Below, one piece after another: positions 25,821 through 33,833 of a DNA stretch of 64,000 nt. The translations under genes and the position numbers were made by a program. The notes below the pieces were generated by a model that saw only the letters and a list, made by a program, of their open reading frames with translations, was not told the DNA's origin and made no database searches. How positions within the stretch are numbered: the stretch's first letter is position 1; the number at the start of each line of letters is the position of its first letter. Source of the stretch: Chitinophaga hostae (GTDB lineage: Bacteria; Bacteroidota; Bacteroidia; Chitinophagales; Chitinophagaceae); NCBI RefSeq assembly GCF_018224885.1, contig NZ_JAGTXB010000003.1:496001-560000 (forward strand). Direction: 5' to 3'.

Positions 25821-26031
25821 ATTTCATTCAATTTAGGACAACCGGTAAAAATCAGACATCTGGATAAGCCGGCTTCTTTCTTCAAATCCCTATAGCGCCT
25901 TAACGGTAACGTGCAGTTCCGAATAATCTTCTCTCAAAGCGATTTAAAAGTACCCGGCAAAGCGCGCGCTGAGAACATACCTTTCCCTCCGCAATAATGT
26001 GATAAAATTCATACCTCCCGCAAAAAATATT

Positions 26032-26072
26032 TTACCGAACGTTTGGTAATATAAAACTTTCGCCTACCTTTG
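26032..26072 (+). promoter_or_regulatory. Promoter and operator of the TetR gene
   Basis: The operator is TTACCGAACGTTTGGTAA at 26032-26049, an 18-bp palindrome with one mismatch. Its right half contains TTTG (26042-26045), which lies 19 bp before TACCTTTG (26065-26072), so it doubles as the -33 element. A repressor on this site would block RNA polymerase directly. The ATG is only 4 bp after the -7 box, which suggests a leaderless or nearly leaderless transcript. Confidence 0.8.
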
Positions 26073-26076
26073 TTCC

Positions 26077-26640
26077 ATGAGACCGCAAAAAATAGACGAC
26101 ACCCGGCTGATTGAAGGATTAATGTCGGTATTGCAATCCAAAGGCTTTGAAGGCGCCAGCCTCAACGATCTGGCCAAGGCGACCGGTTTGCAGAAAGCAA
26201 GTCTTTACCACCGGTTCCCGGGCGGGAAGAATGAGATCGCCATCATGGTACTGGGGTTCGTAAATACATGGATAAAGGATCATATTTACCAGGTGCTGAC
26301 AGAAACCGGCGTGGCGCCCATTATTAAACTGCAACGGGCTATACAACATATCCGGCAATTGTACCAGAACGGGGAAAAAAGCTGCATCCTTAATGCCCTT
26401 TCCCTCGACTCTGGCCTGGTAGTATTAGGCAATGAAATCAGCAAAGCCATGCAATTGTGGATCGACGCGTTTACCGCGCTTGGCGTGGAACAGGGTTTCA
26501 CCCTGGCACAGGCCAGGACCAAGGCCAAACAGTCACTTATCCAGGTACAGGGAAGCCTTGTGCTATCCAAAGGCTTAGGCGATCCCGGCTATTTTCATAA
26601 AGCACTTGGCGATGTAAAATCGCTTTTTGTGAACGGATAA
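26077..26640 (+). CDS. TetR-family transcriptional repressor
   Basis: 187 residues. Residues 9-55 are a TetR DNA-binding domain (TRLIEGLMSVLQSKGFEG, then SLNDLAKATGLQKASLYHRF), and the C-terminal part resembles the AcrR/YxaF-type ligand-binding fold (QLYQNGEKSCILNAL). Identical-type palindromes lie before this gene and before the following alpha/beta hydrolase, so it most likely represses both. The inducer is unknown; a substrate or product of the hydrolase is a reasonable guess. Confidence 0.92.
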   Translation: MRPQKIDDTRLIEGLMSVLQSKGFEGASLNDLAKATGLQKASLYHRFPGGKNEIAIMVLGFVNTWIKDHIYQVLTETGVAPIIKLQRAIQHIRQLYQNGEKSCILNALSLDSGLVVLGNEISKAMQLWIDAFTALGVEQGFTLAQARTKAKQSLIQVQGSLVLSKGLGDPGYFHKALGDVKSLFVNG

Positions 26641-26659
26641 AAATTTTTTCATCGTAATT

Positions 26660-26677
26660 TTACCGAACGTTCGGTAA
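26660..26677. promoter_or_regulatory. Perfect TetR operator before the alpha/beta hydrolase
   Basis: TTACCGAACGTTCGGTAA is a perfect 18-bp palindrome, 33 bp before the hydrolase ATG (26711). It differs from the operator before the tetR gene at one position, which strongly links the regulator to this promoter. Confidence 0.85.
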
Positions 26678-26710
26678 CAAATAAATCAATCACTGTTAAA
26701 TATCATTAAA

Positions 26711-27598
26711 ATGAGTATTGTAAAACACCACACCGTATCCATAAATGGAATCGACATCTTCTACAGAGAAGCAGGTCAGAAAGGAAAACCAGCCCTGGTA
26801 TTATTGCATGGCTATCCCAGCTCCTCACATATGTACCGCAACCTGATGCAACAGCTGGCAGGTGACTATTACCTGATCGCTCCGGATTACCCGGGCTTCG
26901 GCAGAAGCGGTCAGCCCCACATGGCCGACTTCAATTATACCTTTGATAGTTTCGCCAGCATTGTACAAGGACTGTTGGATCACCTGGGCCTGGATCAGTA
27001 TAGCCTTTACCTGATGGACTATGGCGCGCCTGTAGGATTCCGCATAGCCACCGCCCATCCGGAAAAGATCACATCACTGATTGTTCAGAATGGCTGCGCG
27101 TACGATGAAGGACTGGAACAATTCTGGGATCCCATTAAAGCATACTGGACAAACCGGAACAACAAAGTAGCAGAACGCACCCTGGAAGGGTTTCACAGCC
27201 TGGAAGGCCTCCAATGGCAATACACGCACGGTGTAGCTGACAGCAGTTTGATCAGTCCGGACAACTGGGAAAATGACCTGCGCCACCTGCAACGCCCGGG
27301 CAACGACAGGATACAGCTGCAACTGTTCTACGATTACCAGCATAATGTGAGCCTATACCCCTTATGGCAGGAATACTTCCGCACGCATAACCCCGAAATG
27401 CTGATCGTATACGGAAAGAACGACTATATTTTCCCGGTAGCCGGCGCCGAAGCATATAAAAAAGATGTGAAGCACCTGGAATACCACTTATACGATACCG
27501 GCCATTTTGCACTGGAAACGCATGGAGAAGAAATTGCCACCACCATCAAAACATTTCTCAGCAAAAAAAACACAGGCAAACCACTGGTTACTGCCTGA
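26711..27598 (+). CDS. Alpha/beta hydrolase (haloalkane dehalogenase/epoxide hydrolase type)
   Basis: 295 residues without a signal peptide, so cytoplasmic. The HGYPSSSHMYRNL oxyanion region, APDYPGFGRS, nucleophile D103 in LMDYGAPVGF and catalytic His in DTGHFALE are visible. An aspartate nucleophile (not serine) places it with haloalkane dehalogenases, fluoroacetate dehalogenases and epoxide hydrolases; the exact substrate cannot be read. It lies under the perfect TetR operator. A secreted paralogue follows about 100 bp downstream. Confidence 0.9.
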   Translation: MSIVKHHTVSINGIDIFYREAGQKGKPALVLLHGYPSSSHMYRNLMQQLAGDYYLIAPDYPGFGRSGQPHMADFNYTFDSFASIVQGLLDHLGLDQYSLYLMDYGAPVGFRIATAHPEKITSLIVQNGCAYDEGLEQFWDPIKAYWTNRNNKVAERTLEGFHSLEGLQWQYTHGVADSSLISPDNWENDLRHLQRPGNDRIQLQLFYDYQHNVSLYPLWQEYFRTHNPEMLIVYGKNDYIFPVAGAEAYKKDVKHLEYHLYDTGHFALETHGEEIATTIKTFLSKKNTGKPLVTA

Positions 27599-27604
27599 CA
27601 ACAC

Positions 27605-27645
27605 AACGCTCCGGGAACGCGCTTCACTACGGCTCCCGGAGCGTT
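27605..27645. terminator. GC-rich hairpin after the first hydrolase
   Basis: A 12-bp perfect stem AACGCTCCGGGA / TCCCGGAGCGTT (27605-27616 with 27634-27645). No proper T run follows on the plus strand, so termination may be weak and part of the transcript may continue into the second hydrolase. Confidence 0.45.
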
Positions 27646-27694
27646 CAATACTATTTCTTTCTAAAAAATACCGTTACGCTAAAATCATCTCCTT

Positions 27695-28651
27695 ATGAAG
27701 CATTATCTTCATTCCCAAATCTTTTTAATCTGTTTACTGATGATCAACACTTTAACCAGCACGGCAAATGCGCAGCAACATTCAACCCCCGTTTATCACA
27801 AAACCATAAAAATTGATGGTATTACGATCTTTTACCGCGAGGCGGGCGACAGCACCAAACCTACGCTCCTCTTATTACATGGATTCCCCTCCTCTTCGCA
27901 CAACTTCAGAACACTCATTCCCTTGCTGAAAGATGATTTCCATATATTGGCCCCGGATTACCCCGGCTTCGGATTTAGCGACATGCCACAGATGTCTGAT
28001 TTCGATTACACCTTTGACAACTATTCCCGCTACATCGAAAAATTTCTTTCCTTGAAAGGTGTTGAGAAATGCAGCATGTATTTGTTCGACTACGGCGCAC
28101 CCGTGGGTATGAGGATCATCCAGCGTAATCCCGGCATCCTGGAACACCTGGTGGTGCAGAACGGAAATATTTATGCAGAAGGCCTGAGTGATATACTGAA
28201 AGGGTACCGGAAAAATATCGACGAAAACACAGCGGCATCCCGCGCCCTCGTCTACAAAGCATTTGAGCTGGAATATACCATGTTTGAATACCTCCATGGC
28301 GTAAGTGATCCCTCCAAAGTAGCCCCCGAAAGTTACCAGCTGGATCAGTTGCTGATGGACAGACCTGGTAATAAAGAGATACAATACCAGCTAAAATATG
28401 ATTATCGTTTTAATATAGCAGAATATCCCCGGTGGCAAGAAACCCTTCGTACACTTGCACCCCAAACACTGGTTGTATGGGGAGAAAATGACCCTGTATT
28501 CCTGAAGCCCGGCGCCCTCGCTTTTAAGAAAGATATTCCTTCGACTGAAATACATTTCTATCCAACAGGACACTTTGCGTTGGAAGAATATGGAGTGGAG
28601 ATAGCAGAAAGAATCAAGGTTTTCCTAAAACGGGCCTATGCAAACAAATAA
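27695..28651 (+). CDS. Exported alpha/beta hydrolase, paralogue of the preceding gene
   Basis: 318 residues. An N-terminal signal peptide (hydrophobic about 8-20, cleavage near ANA-QQ) precedes a domain closely similar to the upstream hydrolase: HGFPSSSHNFRTL, APDYPGFGFSD, nucleophile D132 in LFDYGAPVGM and the catalytic His in PTGHFALEEYG. The signal sequence places it in the periplasm, so the pair supplies the same type of reaction on both sides of the inner membrane. It probably arose by tandem duplication plus gain of a signal. It ends one base before a 23-bp terminator hairpin. Confidence 0.9.
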   Translation: MKHYLHSQIFLICLLMINTLTSTANAQQHSTPVYHKTIKIDGITIFYREAGDSTKPTLLLLHGFPSSSHNFRTLIPLLKDDFHILAPDYPGFGFSDMPQMSDFDYTFDNYSRYIEKFLSLKGVEKCSMYLFDYGAPVGMRIIQRNPGILEHLVVQNGNIYAEGLSDILKGYRKNIDENTAASRALVYKAFELEYTMFEYLHGVSDPSKVAPESYQLDQLLMDRPGNKEIQYQLKYDYRFNIAEYPRWQETLRTLAPQTLVVWGENDPVFLKPGALAFKKDIPSTEIHFYPTGHFALEEYGVEIAERIKVFLKRAYANK

Positions 28652-28702
28652 CATTATAACAAAAAGGCATCGATTTTATATCGATGCCTTTTTGTTATAA
28701 TG
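28652..28702. terminator. Perfect 23-bp bidirectional terminator
   Basis: Arms 28652-28674 and 28680-28702 are exact reverse complements (CATTATAAC, then A5, then GGCATCGAT on the left) with a 5-nt loop. A and T tracts inside the stem give U runs in both directions. It separates the hydrolase from the convergent permease. Confidence 0.88.
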
Positions 28703-28723
28703 ATTTATCGGCTGCAGTATTTA

Positions 28724-31099
28724 CTACTCTGCCCTCAAACTCTTCACGGGATTGGCTAATGCGGCCTTTATCGACTGATAACTTACCGTCAGCAATGCGA
28801 TCATCACCGATAAACAACCAGCCAAGGCAAACACCCACCATTGAATATGAACCCGGTATGCATACTTCTCTAACCAGGTATGCATGCCCCACCAGGCCAG
28901 GGGCGCCGCTATTAAAAAAGAAATGAGTACCAGTTTCACAAAGTCTTTCGAAAGCAGCGCAGTAATACTTGTTACAGACGCTCCCATTATTTTCCGAACC
29001 CCGATTTCTTTAATCCTGTTTTCTGCCATATAGGTAGCCAGACCAAATAAACCAAGACAGGAAATAAAGATGGTAAGCCCTGCAAATAAACCGGCGAGCG
29101 TACCCTGGTGTCTTTCATCATCAAACTTCCTGGCGTATTCTTCATCAACAAATTTGGCTTCAAAAGGATAATCAGGATTGTACTTTTTGAAAACTGCGGC
29201 CACTTTATCCAGGTTTTTTGCGGTAGCAATATGGCCGTTAAGCTTTATCTGCATCACTTCGAAAGTCATAAAGCTGCTTTTTGCACCACATATTAATATA
29301 GGTCTTGTAGGCTCATAAGGACTGGTAAGAATAAAATCCTTAATAACCCCTACAATATGCCAGTTAATGCCAAGATCACTTACTACTTTACCGATCGGGT
29401 CTTTGAACTTCATTACTTTTAATGCTGATTCATTGATGATCAGTCCTGTTGAATCGGTTGGAAATTGTTTCAAATCAAAATCACGACCCTGTGTAAATTG
29501 CAAACCTGCGGTGGCTCCCAACCCTTCGTCAGCTAAATACCGGTCGAAAGTTGTTTTATCATTCGGGTCTTTACCTTCCCAGTCCTGCCCCCATCCATTA
29601 CTCCATCTATCCGTAAGCGGAGAATTTGTTTTAGTAATGGATTTTGCCATACCTGTACTCAGCAACTCATTTTTTATCAGCGCATAATTCTTAGCGATAT
29701 CACCTGTCATAAAGTGATAAACGAGGTTATCTTTGTTGTACCCCGCCTCCCGGTTACGGGCATAATCGATCTGCTGTTTTACTATGATGGTACAGATAAT
29801 AAGAATGGTGGCGAATGTGAACTGCAATATCACTAATACTTTCCTGGGTGTTACCAGGGCATTGGCTTTCTTAAAGGTGCCTTTTAATACTTTCACCGGC
29901 TGGAACGAGGAAAGAAAGAACGCAGGATAACTGCCTGCCAGCAGGCCTGTAAAAAGAATAAATCCTATAAATACCATCCATGTATAACTGTTACCCACAT
30001 CGATAAACAGTTTCTTTTCGGTGAGCTGGTTATAGGCGGGTAAACTTACCTGCACAATAACTATCGCCACCACTCCTGCCAGGGATGCGAGAAAAATGGA
30101 TTCCCCGATAAACTGCCTGATCAGCGAACTTTTCTGTGCACCCACCACTTTTCTTATCCCCACTTCTTTTGCGCGCTTTTCGCTTCTTGCGGTACTCAGG
30201 TTCATAAAATTGATACAGGCAATCAGCAATATAAACACGGCGATAATGCTAAATAATTTTACAAAGGTACTGCGACCTCCATTGTCTTCCTCTCCTGCAG
30301 TAAAGCTGGAATACAGCCGCCACCGGTCAAGCGGGTAAATAAACAGCTCCCATTTCATCGTTTTTGCTTCCCCATTGTACTGTTGTTTTAAGTTCTTTAT
30401 CTTAGCCGCTACGGCAGCGTAGCTTACATTCGGTTTCAGCATTACATAAGTAGGGGTGCTGTTATCGCTCCAGCCAAAATCGGCGCCATCCCGGTATTTT
30501 AAATAGGACCATGGCAGCAGGTAATCAAATTGAAACCTTGAATTGTCCGGCACATCCTTCACTACACCAGTTACCGTAAAATTATCTTTATTCTCAAGTT
30601 TTACTATTTTCCCGATGGCGTCTTCATTACCGAATAAAATTTTTGCGGTTTTTTCTGTCAGCACGATGGCGTGCACATCATTCAGCGCTGTGACCGGATC
30701 TCCTTTCACCATCGGGAAGCTGAACATCTGCAAAAAACCGGTATCCACCAGGTTCCCTGATTTCACTATTTTTTTATCACCCACCGATAAAAGCAAGTTA
30801 TTCGACACTACTCTTACTGCGCGCTCCACTTCAGGCAGATCTTTTTCCATTGCGCGCGCCAGTAATGCGGACACTGAATTCCAGCAGGATATCTCTCCCT
30901 GAATGGATACCCGATTCCACGTTTCGTAGATCCTTTCTTTATTCGCATGAAATTTATCGTAACTCATTTCATGTTGTATCCACAACAAAATAAGTATAGC
31001 GGCAGCCATACCAATGGCTAGTCCTGTAATATTGATGGCGGAAAAACCTTTATTGCGTAAGAGGTTCCGATAGGCAACTTTGAAGAAATTCCTGATCAT
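28724..31099 (-). CDS. FtsX-type ABC transporter permease (MacB-like), stand-alone
   Basis: 791 residues from the ATG at 31099 (MIRNFFKVAYRNLLRNKGFS, the usual start of this Bacteroidota group). The order is an N-terminal TM, a MacB-like periplasmic core (YDKFHANKERIYETW), an FtsX block (NLSTARSEKRAKEVGIRKVVGA), a second periplasmic part and a final FtsX block (RIKEIGVRKIMGASV). It has no ATPase domain and no ABC ATPase gene is adjacent. Such permeases are often linked to lipoprotein or antimicrobial-peptide export. A second homologue is at 45221-47683. Confidence 0.92.
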   Translation of the reverse strand: MIRNFFKVAYRNLLRNKGFSAINITGLAIGMAAAILILLWIQHEMSYDKFHANKERIYETWNRVSIQGEISCWNSVSALLARAMEKDLPEVERAVRVVSNNLLLSVGDKKIVKSGNLVDTGFLQMFSFPMVKGDPVTALNDVHAIVLTEKTAKILFGNEDAIGKIVKLENKDNFTVTGVVKDVPDNSRFQFDYLLPWSYLKYRDGADFGWSDNSTPTYVMLKPNVSYAAVAAKIKNLKQQYNGEAKTMKWELFIYPLDRWRLYSSFTAGEEDNGGRSTFVKLFSIIAVFILLIACINFMNLSTARSEKRAKEVGIRKVVGAQKSSLIRQFIGESIFLASLAGVVAIVIVQVSLPAYNQLTEKKLFIDVGNSYTWMVFIGFILFTGLLAGSYPAFFLSSFQPVKVLKGTFKKANALVTPRKVLVILQFTFATILIICTIIVKQQIDYARNREAGYNKDNLVYHFMTGDIAKNYALIKNELLSTGMAKSITKTNSPLTDRWSNGWGQDWEGKDPNDKTTFDRYLADEGLGATAGLQFTQGRDFDLKQFPTDSTGLIINESALKVMKFKDPIGKVVSDLGINWHIVGVIKDFILTSPYEPTRPILICGAKSSFMTFEVMQIKLNGHIATAKNLDKVAAVFKKYNPDYPFEAKFVDEEYARKFDDERHQGTLAGLFAGLTIFISCLGLFGLATYMAENRIKEIGVRKIMGASVTSITALLSKDFVKLVLISFLIAAPLAWWGMHTWLEKYAYRVHIQWWVFALAGCLSVMIALLTVSYQSIKAALANPVKSLRAE

Positions 31100-31587
31100 A
31101 ATATCGATAATTCGTTGAGATATAGCAAACAAGATTTGCGGGAACCAGGCGCGAAGACAATGCCGGATAATTATTTAGTTGATTTACAGTAACATATATT
31201 TAAACAGCATATGGGTTTGTTCATTATCGGGACAAACGATGTCCGCTTTTGAACACAGGTATGTCTCCTGAAATAGCTATACAGGTTAAATAATAAATCC
31301 TGAAAAAGTTATACAAATTAACATTTTTTGATTTTGAGATCTGTCCTGTTGCTTTAAAAATGAATATTTTTTTTCCTGCCCGATTTTAACGATATTCATC
31401 ACACAAGGGTAGGAATACTACCCGGTTTGTTACACGGATATAATAAATCATTGTCTGTTTATCAATTTAGCAGTACTGCGCTGGCAGCGAGAGACTTTAT
31501 CTTAATCAGGCTTTTTTTAACAGGGACCGGTGAAAATAATCAACAGGGAATGTATCCTGCCAAAGCGGCGCCTATTCAACCGGATAT
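31100..31587. other. Divergent intergenic region between permease and TPR kinase
   Basis: About 490 bp with no coding frame of interest. It holds a GGGTAG-N5-CTACCC dyad (31407-31423), AT-rich tracts and a TTTG shortly after the dyad, but no complete -33/-7 promoter that I can define. The dyad is the only candidate regulator site. Confidence 0.45.
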
Positions 31588-33690
31588 ATGAATAATGACC
31601 TAGAGAGCACGCCATGTCTTGCGAGACGTAGATGGTTTACCTCCGTCTTTTTAGCCTGGATATTAGGCTGGATGCTATTTTCATCCTGTTCGGAGCCTCC
31701 GGTTGCAAAGCCCGATCATCCGGGATACTTTAACCCGGTTTTCCAGAAGGCGGAAAACTTCCAGCCGGGAGAATTAACATTGGCCCTCCGGTACCTGGAT
31801 TCGGTGTATGCAGGATTTAAAGATCCCGGTCCTATGGACCTTGCCCGGAAATACGGTTTCAAGATGAATTACTACTGGATAACCGAATCCAATGCAAGAT
31901 TATCCAGGTTGTATGCCGACAGTATCCTGTTTGTATTAAAGGGATTAACGGATAATCCCGAATATGGGAAAGAATATGGCAAAACATTGTTACAGATAGG
32001 CGACTTTCTCCGGGATCGCGGGAACTACAGCGATGCGTTTACCTATTATTATGAGGGACATATCTTTATTCAGAAATCAGGTGATACCTGTTCTTATAAT
32101 GAATACAGCCAGAAAATAGCCATCGTTCTCTATAAACAAGAAAAATACCAGGAAGCTATTCCTTATTTGCAGGCCACCTTCATTGCCCTTAACAGTTGCG
32201 CCCCTAATGATTTTTACCGCTTCCGGTTGCAACAGGCCGACCTGGATAATATCGGCCTATGTTATGCCCGCTTCAATAAACCTGATAGCGCACTCTTTTA
32301 TTACGACAGCGCCCTGCAATACATAAAACTGAATAATGCAGCCTTCCAGGATCAAAAAAATCAACAGGAATTTATTGAAGAGGCTAAAGCCGTCATATAC
32401 GGGAACAAGGGCAGTGTACTGGAAAAACAGGGCAACACTTCCGAAGCCGAAAAACTCTACCGGGAAAGTGTCCGGATAAATATGATCACCGGTCGTGAAA
32501 TCAAGGATGCCCAATTAACCATGGCAAAGCTGGTGGAACTCTATCTTAGTCAGCAAAAATTTCCGGATGCCAGGAACTGGCAGCAAACACTCCGCCATTC
32601 CCTGGACTCGTTTCCCTCCTCCGATTCCGAATTGCTTTGGTTAAAGCTCCAATCAAAATATTTTGCAACCACGGGTGAACCCGGGCAGGCCTTTACTACG
32701 CTTAACCGTTACCTGCGGTTAAAAGATTCGCTGGCTGCCATCAACAATCCACTGAATTTTATCAACCTGCAAAAAGAGTTTGACCACCTGACACGGGAAT
32801 ATGAGCTGAGCCTCCTGAAAAAGAAATCGGAAATAAAAACCATTTACCTGAAAGTATCGGTGTTGCTTTTATTTATGGCCATCGTCATTGCTTTCCTCGT
32901 GTGGCAAACCTGGAAGAGATCCGGGAAACACCTGGAAGCCATGCAACGGTTAAATGAACAAATGGTAATCCAGCACCAGCAGATGAAAGCGAGTTTAGAG
33001 GCGCTGGAACAAAGCCAGCTCGATAACTCCAGGATGATGAAAATTATTGCGCATGACCTTCGTAACCCGGTAGGCGCTATGATGGGTCTCGCAGAAATAC
33101 TGCCCTATGGACAAAAAAACATCTCCGACGAAACACAGGAAGCACTTTCAATGATGAAAGAATCCGGTGAGCGGGCATTGTCGCTTATCAGTGAACTGCT
33201 GCATATGAATGTTACCACTGAAATGCAGCAGGAAGAAGTACAGCTGGATGTAGTGCTGGAGTATTGCGTAAACCTGTTGCAACCCAAGGCCAGAGAAAAG
33301 GGACAGGAAATCCGGCTGCAAACCATCCCTGTAAAGCTCCAGGCCAACAGGGAAAAAATATGGAGGGTTTTTAGTAACCTTATTACCAATGCTATCAAAT
33401 TCAGCAGAACAAAATCAGTGATTGAAGTAAGTATGCAACAGGAAAACCAGGATGTGATTACGGTTTCGGTGAAAGACGAAGGCATCGGGATACCGGAAGA
33501 TATAAAGTTGAAGCTATTTAATCTCGCAGCTGACACCAGGAGAAAAGGCACTATCGGGGAAGAGTCATTCGGGCTGGGGCTGGCCATATCCAAGCAGATT
33601 GTAACCGCTCACAAAGGAAGGATATGGTTTGAAAGTGAAGTGGGAAAAGGTTCTGTATTCTATGTGGAGCTAAAAAACGAAGCTGAATAA
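31588..33690 (+). CDS. TPR-containing membrane sensor histidine kinase (lipoprotein-type N-terminus)
   Basis: 700 residues. A basic N-terminus and hydrophobic segment lead to the lipobox-like LFSSC near residue 34. Periplasmic TPR-like repeats follow (GDFLRDRGNYSDAFTYYYEG, QEKYQEAIPYLQATF, LYLSQQKFPDARNW), then a TM at about 419-442 and a coiled coil. HisKA carries H489 in KIIAHDLRNPVGAMMG, and the HATPase has NLITNAIKFS, KDEGIGIP and FGLGLAISKQI. This TPR-TM-kinase form is common in Bacteroidota and lacks a linked response regulator here. The signal is unknown. Confidence 0.9.
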   Translation: MNNDLESTPCLARRRWFTSVFLAWILGWMLFSSCSEPPVAKPDHPGYFNPVFQKAENFQPGELTLALRYLDSVYAGFKDPGPMDLARKYGFKMNYYWITESNARLSRLYADSILFVLKGLTDNPEYGKEYGKTLLQIGDFLRDRGNYSDAFTYYYEGHIFIQKSGDTCSYNEYSQKIAIVLYKQEKYQEAIPYLQATFIALNSCAPNDFYRFRLQQADLDNIGLCYARFNKPDSALFYYDSALQYIKLNNAAFQDQKNQQEFIEEAKAVIYGNKGSVLEKQGNTSEAEKLYRESVRINMITGREIKDAQLTMAKLVELYLSQQKFPDARNWQQTLRHSLDSFPSSDSELLWLKLQSKYFATTGEPGQAFTTLNRYLRLKDSLAAINNPLNFINLQKEFDHLTREYELSLLKKKSEIKTIYLKVSVLLLFMAIVIAFLVWQTWKRSGKHLEAMQRLNEQMVIQHQQMKASLEALEQSQLDNSRMMKIIAHDLRNPVGAMMGLAEILPYGQKNISDETQEALSMMKESGERALSLISELLHMNVTTEMQQEEVQLDVVLEYCVNLLQPKAREKGQEIRLQTIPVKLQANREKIWRVFSNLITNAIKFSRTKSVIEVSMQQENQDVITVSVKDEGIGIPEDIKLKLFNLAADTRRKGTIGEESFGLGLAISKQIVTAHKGRIWFESEVGKGSVFYVELKNEAE

Positions 33691-33778
33691 CCAGGCGGCC
33701 GGTAATGATGGCTTCCCCGGCATTGATTTCCAGGCATCACCAGGTGCGCTTGCTACCTGCTTTTTAAAATAACTCATC

Positions 33779-33816
33779 AAAAAAGCCCGCAGGTATTGAT
33801 TCCTGCGGGCTTTTTT
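33779..33816. terminator. Bidirectional terminator between TPR kinase and Oar-like receptor
   Basis: The stem AAAAAAGCCCGCAGG / CCTGCGGGCTTTTTT has an 8-nt loop, with A and T runs on the two sides. It serves the two convergent genes. Confidence 0.9.
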
Positions 33817-33833
33817 ATACGATCATGGTATCA

